Assembly (NCBI GenBank): GCA_028673005.1
Contig: CM054116.1
Span: 135,213,681 to 135,277,680 of the forward strand
Length of the DNA stretch: 64,000 nt
Reading direction: 5' to 3'
Origin: Tanypteryx hageni
Lineage: Eukaryota; Arthropoda; Insecta; Odonata; Petaluridae
Shown: positions 58,701 through 64,000 of the stretch, one piece after another
Position numbering within the stretch: the stretch's first letter is position 1
Layout of the letters: each line of letters starts with the position of its first letter
Made by a program: the position numbers and the translations under genes
The notes under the pieces: model-generated
The model's input: the letters and a program-made list of their open reading frames with translations, nothing else
The model's database searches: none
Told to the model about the DNA's origin: nothing

Positions 58701-59000
58701 ATAGGATCTTTAATGGAGTGGTTTCCTGTTGCCTTCTCCATCCTATGCCGTTGACTATCAAAATAGTTCCTCCGCCTTTAGGGGCAGTTTCCCACCCCAA
58801 GGGCAAGAGGGTGCCCTACCCCTCCACCTTCTCATCCGCCCCTAAATAGGCCGTTGGCATTTGGTAGAGGGGGGACTCCTTATCCCGGGAGTCACTCGGA
58901 CGCCAGAGCCTCGTCTGTGAAGCAGGGTGCACCACGTGCAGGTGAGGTTGACATTTGAGTGGGAGAGGCTATATAATCGCATCCCACCCCAAAACACCCC
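55742..59000 (-). mobile_element. Full-length RTE-like LINE with 11-bp target duplication
   Basis: TGTAATATATT is duplicated perfectly at 55731-55741 and 59001-59011. The 3259-bp element on the minus strand has a 5' region of 194 bp, one open frame and a 3' end that is just a (GAA)n-type tail. A very short 3' region with a simple-repeat tail is characteristic of RTE-group LINEs. The complete ends, open frame and perfect duplication suggest a young insertion. Confidence 0.93.
55750..58806 (-). CDS. LINE endonuclease-reverse transcriptase, 1018 aa, open
   Basis: One protein for target-primed reverse transcription. Residues 80-320 are an apurinic-type endonuclease: GTWNVRTL (85-92), CETRWQE with Glu117, MGDFNAVIG with Asp222 and Asn224, DSDHKLV with Asp314 and His315. 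Residues about 560-830 are the reverse transcriptase: SNYRTISLL (597-605), FIDLEKAFDTV (Asp668), GVRQGCPLSPYLFN (723-736) and RFADDIVIF (Asp767, Asp768). CYLGSTI and an Arg/Trp-rich C-terminal region (SESWTLGKRERSRLEATEMW; GRGRPRKKYLDDVESV) follow, as in proteins often mislabelled craniofacial development protein 2-like. The stop codon TGA lies within the GAA tail. The reverse-transcriptase segment SGKATGVAELLKN lacks a few residues compared with the usual KATGPDxIPAELLK. It is probably a recent copy with all catalytic residues; activity is uncertain. Confidence 0.95.
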   Translation of the reverse strand: MPLGWETAPKGGGTILIVNGIGWRRQQETTPLKILLDIPRVATMEGFRKEFVTDHGIRNPRSGRGCSRASQVVIQRNPCQNVKIGTWNVRTLLKIGKLEEIKKEMEKNEIDILGLCETRWQEKGDFYSDKFRIIHSGGEKRGRNGIAVIISKKWANSVCNTYHINDRLLMVRMSTVPTDTVIIQAYFPTSSAEEGEVEKVYEEIEELIKMTKDKDNVIIMGDFNAVIGSSRNSRMVGKFGLGETNERGERLIEFCEQNEMMVSNTFFEVPKRRRYTWEAPDRRRFQIDYILVKRRYKNQVKSCYSYPGPDVDSDHKLVMAKCNIRFKKIKRTVKKNWHLQGLKELPTAKNYQEKTNELMRNYEGQLSWEEFKKGVIKATEEVIGKRKLEPRKPWMTEEILILIEERNKLRKNGNDETYKKVKNEIINKCREEKERWTKEIVKEIEEDTKGGRQDKAYFKIKTLQYKPRTKSAIVKDKEGNMLWENEKVCARWKEYIEELYSGRDVGDGCRFIENEEEIRNDELGPTITKEEFYKAINNLNSGKATGVAELLKNLGEEAKEHFFKIIKDCYEKGKLPDDFIKSKTISLPKKGNAVECSNYRTISLLSHASKVLIYIVKNRIKRKIEHYISEDQFGFRSGRGTREAILALRVIMERCLEMNRTLYLTFIDLEKAFDTVNWELLFKTMKKIGIDWRDRRLIFKLYQNQTTRININGLESEAKIRKGVRQGCPLSPYLFNMFIEESIEVMKEKTKGIKINGVRIHCIRFADDIVIFSDSKREMNKMLKVLSDTLKQWELKINIKKTKLMVIGKSNAGTISKIKIDNQEIEQVKQFCYLGSTITEDNRCVQEVKRRIALAKQAFQCKRSLLTSSHMNLEVRKSFAKAFVWSTILYGSESWTLGKRERSRLEATEMWIWRRLIKTSWTERKTNLEVLEEVKEERKLIRGMEERKAKFLGHVIRHNGLIVNILEGKLLGKKGRGRPRKKYLDDVESVMGVEKYEMLKRMAEDRSSWLQRQGLAFR

Positions 59001-59011
59001 TGTAATATATT

Positions 59012-59689
59012 GTGTATGTATAAATAAATGCATAATCGTGGGTATAGAATCAGCGTCTGGGTGTTCTGAGTGGAATTTAAAACTTTGTACTCAATTTTAA
59101 GACAATCCCTAATTTTTTTCAGAAATTTTTGCAAAAACTTCATCTTCCTTTCAGGTTAATGTGGTACTAAATAAAAATCACATTCTGTGGTCTAAATATC
59201 TACTCTCGAATAAAACATCTAAATAAAGAACGATCTTAAATATATTGAATCCCTCCAAACTCAAGCCAATGCTCTCTAGGTGATTGCTTAATATGTTGAC
59301 TTTGAAGGATTTTGTAATGAGGGAACCTAGTGATCAAACACTAGGGCACACAAGTGAGTTTTTTTGCATCCAACGTGACTGTAGAGTCATACAACGTCCA
59401 ACTACCTTCCACCTCTAGAATTTGTTATGATAATGGGAATTTGTCATTTAAGTGAAATAATGATGCTCAATCATTTTAAATTTCACACTGAATCTGATTG
59501 CGCATATTATAATTTTATAAACATTTGGGAAAATTATTCAATATTAGAGAAAGTAAAAATATCTGTATGGTAACAAAATTAATACTTCTAATTCACTTTA
59601 TTAATTTTGTCTCTATATTCGTAAACACATAGGAATTTTTTCTACTTCACTGATTAATAATACTTGACAAATACGACGTACATATTTCC
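59012..59689 (+). other. Pde8 intron; nothing recognised
   Basis: AT-rich sequence without a recognised feature. Confidence 0.5.
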
Positions 59690-60810
59690 TGATAACAGAA
59701 CAATGCCTGATTGACGAGCATCATCTTGTGCGGCCAGGCAAGTACATCTGAAATTTGGATTAGAAATGCAAGTGTTGTGATCCTATTGCAGACAATACTG
59801 AGAAGCAGTGCAACTGTTTGCTTGCACAGGAATTCTTGTCTGCATGGTCACCTAATATTGTTTCCATTGGATCCATTACCTGCATTTTGCCCATCTGAAT
59901 CTGGACTCAGTTTATCAACTATCTAGTGCCAACATTGATTGTGCCAAACCCAAACACCCTCCTCATACCATTGATTCTTATGGGAAAAGCTGCTCCAATT
60001 TACGTCGATTCAATTGGTCCTATTTTTCAGTAATGCATGTGAATTGATGTCTGAAAGAAAATAACTGTCAGATTCGTGCTATTCGTCACTTGAAGGGCAA
60101 GTGTGTGTACATGTTTTTGGATGATAACTTGTGAAAACAAGAAAAACATTCATACGGCTTCAAAACTGTTTAAAAAAAATTGAATCACTTCTGTCGTCAT
60201 TTTACCAGATTTTGAGCATGTAACTACAATGTTTAGGAACTCCTCCTCCAACTGCCTCATGGTTCTGCTCACTTGAAGCCCAAATGTACCTCTAGGTTCT
60301 TGCAGACAAAGAAACACTTTGGGTAGCAAATTTCTTGAGGCGGTGATCACATACTGTGACGTGTATGAATGCGTGATTTTGTTCCTGTCTCTGATATATC
60401 TCTGGACAGCCTTTTCGCCTTGATGAGTCAAGGTTCGCTTCACGTCAACTCTGTACTCACATCCAGTTTGGTCGGTATTAATGACGTAGTCATAGTTGGG
60501 TATTATGTGCAATGTTTGTTTTCAGAAAACCTCAGCAACTTTTAAAGTTTCTTCCAAAGTCGTTTCATCTTTTTGAAAAATGTAGTTTGTAACTTTTTGC
60601 TGTCAAATTTGGAATTCTTTCTTGAATTTTATTAGCCACACTCGAGATGCAGTGAAGGTAAACACCAGTGATGCATGTTAATAGGATGCAGCTAATGCCC
60701 GCTGGATATAACTTGGTCCTTCCTTTTCCTTGATTTACAAAATCTCTCGCATGTTCAGTTTTTAATCTTGTTATATTTGTCCAAGCACATTCCTCCTTTC
60801 GCATTATCTT
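59690..60810 (-). mobile_element. Pogo/jerky-like DDE transposase remnant
   Basis: Minus-strand blocks: 60804-60565 (helix-rich N-terminal part) and 60512-60150, which reads NTDQTGCEYRVDVKRTLTHQ, GEKAVQRYIRDRNKITHSYT and PKVFLCLQEPRGTFGLQV. The N-x-D-Q-T-G strand followed by the HSYT and FLCL-x-E-P motifs matches the DDE superfamily of pogo/Tigger-type transposases (first catalytic Asp present). Further towards 59750 a weak LGDHADKN-like stretch may be the second Asp box (LDSWSGH). Stops separate the blocks, so it is not functional. Confidence 0.7.
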
Positions 60811-61050
60811 TACTCAACTGTGATACTTGTTTTTTGCATTTCAACAGCTGCAATCCTCGTTCCTGTAGCATTAAATTTACAATTCACATCAAAATATCTA
60901 CCAATATGCTCTTGTGCATTGATTTTAATGAAGTAATTAAATAATAACAATAAATAATATAATATAATACATAAATAATAATTTAATAAATTTAATAAAT
61001 AAATAATAATACAATAAATTAAAAATAATAAAGTGGATTAAAACTAAAAA
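60811..61050 (+). other. Low-complexity AT tract
   Basis: ATAAATAATA-type low-complexity sequence at about 60940-61030; no gene. Confidence 0.6.
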
Positions 61051-61056
61051 AAACTT

Positions 61057-61140
61057 GGTATGATGTGGGATTTGAACCTGGGACAAAATATTTGGAAGTT
61101 AGTACAGTAACTACCCAGCCAACCCACCTGCTCAACATTG
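61057..61140 (-). repeat. tRNA-derived SINE head with A and B boxes
   Basis: On the minus strand TTGGCTGGGTAGTTAC (A-box region) is followed at tRNA-like spacing by GGTTCAAATCCC (B box) and CACATCATACC. The fold is degenerate, so a tRNA-derived SINE or tRNA pseudogene is more likely than a working tRNA. Confidence 0.6.
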
Positions 61141-61405
61141 TTTGCCTATTATTGCATTTTATCTAGCCACAGTTAATCCTGTGAAAAGAAAAAAGTTTCT
61201 GCTGAAACTAAGTTCCATTCAATTAAAAGCTGATGCATGGTTCTTCTTATTTTAAGTATTCTACCACCCAAAAAAGTTTAGTCAAAATCCCCTTGTTAGT
61301 TGGGAAGTTTGTTAAAACATGTTAAAAAATTCAACATACACATAGTGTGTTTGTGTGTGTTTCTGGCAAATCAACTTCTTGGATTATTATGCCCATATCT
61401 TCTTA
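61141..61405 (+). other. Pde8 intron; nothing recognised
   Basis: No feature seen. Confidence 0.4.
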
Positions 61406-61413
61406 CACACCAG

Positions 61414-61674
61414 TAGAGCAGGCCAAGTACTTTTGGGGGCCCGGATGCAAGCAAGTTTTTGGAGCCCCTATGTCAAAAAAAACCCTGCCATTTTGTACAC
61501 ATCAATGTTAAAGCTTAGAGAGAACATATACTTATAATTATAAAGTAACTATAATGATAATTAATTTAATAAAAAAGCAAAAATTTGTTTAATGATGTAA
61601 ATATATTATTTATACTCAACATTTGGGGGCCCGGATGCCTTGCATCTGCTGCACCCCCCACTTTGCTGGCCCTG
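61414..61674. mobile_element. 261-bp hAT-type MITE with perfect 8-bp target duplication
   Basis: CACACCAG is perfect at 61406-61413 and 61675-61682. The ends TAGAGCAGGCCAAGTA and (reversed) CAGGGCCAGCAAAGTG match at about 11 of 16. GGGGGCCCGGATGC occurs near both ends in the same orientation. It is non-coding. Confidence 0.8.
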
Positions 61675-61682
61675 CACACCAG

Positions 61683-62459
61683 ACACACTCACAAGGGAGG
61701 AAGGAGCATTTATGGACATGTTTCCTTTGACTAGTTGCTAAACAGGATTCTTTGTCCTAGCATGATTTTTTCAACTTGGTAGTCTCAGTATGAAACATCA
61801 TAGATGCATTCACGAAAGTGAATGTGTAAGTTTGGTACAATTCATGTGAGGTAAATATTAGCATGTGAATATTGTATCCAAAATTAAATATATGTGTAAT
61901 TATTCAATTACATACATTATATTTGTGTTTATTGATTTGAAAACATTTATTTCGTGTGAAACATTGGGAATTTTTGTGTGAAACAACAAATTTGTACATA
62001 AAAAGTTATTAAAAATAATTATATAGTGGCAACTTGTTTATACGTTTTTCACGGAATGCGGCAAAATTAACGTATATGTGAGAAAAATGTTCAAGTGAAG
62101 TTTTTCACTTAATTGTGATTGAACTGCAGTAATACTTCTTGCTGAACGTCATTAATATGTACTTTCTTACACAACCAAAACATATTATTCAGACAGTACA
62201 ATGTTGAGATACTCGATTGACTCACAAATTACAGTACTTAAAATGCTCCCATGATGGTCAAAGTACTCGAGGATGTGTGCAACATGACCATGTTCACCTC
62301 AAGTTCGATTCAGATCACCTGAGCAAAAAGGGAAGAGGAGTAGTGGTAAATAGACATAGTTCTGTACATATCCTTTCAACAAGACAACCTTTATTTTTAC
62401 GGCTTCTCAGTATTTTTACTTTCTCATGTATGTGCACAGTATATTGAGAAATTATTGTA
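61683..62459 (+). other. Pde8 intron; nothing clear
   Basis: GTTCGATTC at about 62306 resembles a B box but has no partner. No gene. Confidence 0.4.
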
Positions 62460-63420
62460 ATCATGAAAAAATTGGACTTAGAGATTTTGATGGAAATACA
62501 CGTTTTAGGTGTCTCTGAGTCCCTAAAAGTGGTTTTCGCCATTCCATCTGCCTGTCAGTCTGTATGTCTGACCTTCTTTCTGTCTGTCTTTCTTTCTTTC
62601 TTTCTTTCTGTCTGTCTTTCTTTCTGTCTTTCTTTCTTTCTGTCTGTTCACCATTCTAGGGCCAAAACACATACATAAAATCAAATGATGTCTTGTATTT
62701 ATGCAACATCGTATTTTGCTGAACCTTTTTTGATAAAAATGATATTGCACAAAAATAAAGGGTTAAGAATTAAAAATAAGTTGGTAAATTTCTACAATAC
62801 TTTTATAAATAAATAAATAAATAAATTTTAATTATTTTATTAATAAAAGTATTGTAGGAATTTACAAAGTTATTTTTAATTCTTAATAATGAATTTCTAC
62901 AAAGTAATGGCCGAAACAATTGAAAATAAAGGGTAGTTTATTCTTGGTGATTTTTAGAAAAATTTGATTTACTCAAAAATGGCTCCAGAGAATTTGATTA
63001 AAATCAATCCAGTTGTAGAGCCTAATGTCATAAATAATACTGTGTAAGCCATATGTCTCTAAAAATCTCTATATGGCATCCAGTGACATTACAATGTATG
63101 CTAAGGTACCTTACCTAAGCCTTATGACATCATACCTCTTCTGCGATCCACTCAAAATCTTACAACAGCCTATACGGTTAAACTAAATCGAATGATATCT
63201 CATATTTGTGGATAATACTATTTATAAAAGACATTCTGAAGATATGAATGATATTGCGCAACAATTAAAGGTACTTTATTCTTGGATATTTTGAAACAAA
63301 ATTTGATTTACTCAAAAATCCATCCAATCATACAGCCTGATGTCACAAATAATACTAACTAATCCATATGTCCCAAAAAAATCACTATATATTGCCCGGT
63401 GGCATTATTTCTGTACAAGA
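62460..63420 (+). repeat. Dispersed repeat related to 10961-11400, with internal duplication
   Basis: GAAATACACGTTTTAGG at about 62496 and the following TCTG-rich part match the upstream family member. Further on, about 62955-63100 and about 63295-63410 are diverged direct repeats (AATTTGATTTACTCAAAAAT in both, then ATGTCAYAAATAATACT and CCATATGTC). Confidence 0.6.
62573..62648. repeat. (TTTC)n/(TGTC)n microsatellite
   Basis: Pure pyrimidine-rich tetranucleotide tract; open frames across it on both strands are artefacts. Confidence 0.95.
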
Positions 63421-63661
63421 CGATCATCGCACGTGTCAGAGGGAAGGAGGAACCCGGGGATTCCCTAGTCTAAAATTCCGTACTTTTCTGTTAACACCAC
63501 ACACTTATTAGTGATAGGTTAATGGTGTCAGTCACTTTGGTTCTGTTGCTACGCATTATTAACATAATTGGCAGTGAATTACCAAGCGCAGAGAGTTAAT
63601 TTCGGGGCAAAGAGTGTAATGAGACCAAATGTATATACGTATATGAGAAAGTTTGTGAAAT

Positions 63662-63808
63662 GTATATTGCACTGGATGCATGGTTTTCGGTGAACCACCG
63701 CATGTGCTGACTTTAATGGACAACAGTTTTGTATGCGGTGGTTCACCGAAAACCATGCATCCAGTCATCAAACACCGCCAAAGCCTTGGCCCCCCGTATA
63801 TTGCACTG
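63662..63808. repeat. Foldback: perfect 33-bp inverted repeat between 13-bp direct repeats
   Basis: Arms 63671-63703 and 63733-63765 are perfect complements (left arm begins ACTGGATGCATGGTTTTCGG) around a 29-nt loop. GTATATTGCACTG occurs at 63662-63674 and again at 63796-63808, as if flanking an insertion. Identity of the arms suggests recent origin. Confidence 0.9.
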
Positions 63809-64000
63809 TTTATTTTACTTGTATTCTAGAGTATGTCATGAGGAAAATTTCACAGTAGTAAAAATTCCATCCAATAAAAAGAATTAACACACTTTAGATA
63901 GGTAAAGAAATGGTGTTTAAAAGTCACCGTACATATCCAAAACAATGCCCGGGTAAATTTTAAAAGAGAATAACACAGAAATGCTTAAAGAAATCGGTTT

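Noticed and set aside
62463..62750. Ser/Cys/Leu-rich and Lys/Arg-rich frames on opposite strands
   Set aside because: Products of the (TTTC)n microsatellite.
1..64000. CRISPR array, operon or phage-type system
   Set aside because: No regularly spaced identical repeats with unique spacers and no prokaryotic gene organisation; the window is eukaryotic.

Overview
This is eukaryotic, almost certainly arthropod, genomic DNA. It is AT-rich, has no operons, and its one convincing host gene is cut into short exons with GT/AG junctions separated by introns of 1.4 to 7.2 kb. Nearly everything else that can be recognised is transposon-derived: Penelope-like elements (PLEs), hAT, mariner and pogo-like DNA transposons, RTE-like and CR1/L2-like LINEs, MITEs, tRNA-like SINE pieces and satellite-like repeats. 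This suits a large-genome arthropod, but I cannot name the species.

The host gene is Pde8, a high-affinity cAMP phosphodiesterase of the PDE8 family, on the + strand. Nine exons between 19575 and 54676 join in phase into 427 codons plus two bases. They encode a receiver-like (REC) domain, a PAS domain and the linker carrying two RR/RK-x-S sites. The exon before 19575 and the HD phosphohydrolase catalytic exons are not visible; the last intron is still open at 64000.

Layout. 1-19574: upstream or 5' intronic DNA with repeat debris: a PLE terminal fragment (665-1003), two decayed LINE pieces on the - strand (2160-4130 and 5090-6600), several hAT MITEs, a 2-kb element with iterated inverted termini (7886-9930), a broken BED/hAT transposase (11404-13402), a hAT C-terminal fragment (16100-16501) and a six-unit tandem array of about 145 bp (16790-17720). 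19575-54676: Pde8 exons, with introns holding a 590-bp TIR element interrupted by a 3.3-kb PLE (26030-29910), a THAP-domain exon (34425-34582), a second PLE (39187-41000), a mariner relic (41990-42880), a 2.65-kb hAT element with perfect 8-bp target duplication (43748-46394), a second TIR-element copy interrupted by a hAT MITE (47113-48040), a repeat array of roughly 0.7-kb units (50030-51985) and a third decayed PLE (52000-54010). 54677-64000: the following Pde8 intron, with a full-length LINE carrying one open 1018-codon frame and an 11-bp target duplication (55742-59000), a pogo-like transposase relic, a tRNA-like SINE head, a hAT MITE and a perfect 33-bp foldback.

The features do not form a pathway. 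The biology is a signalling gene whose introns have served as a landing zone for repeated, nested insertion. The most unusual signals are hammerhead-ribozyme-like core motifs in every PLE terminus, and two unrelated insertions that hit nearly the same base pair in two copies of one repeat.
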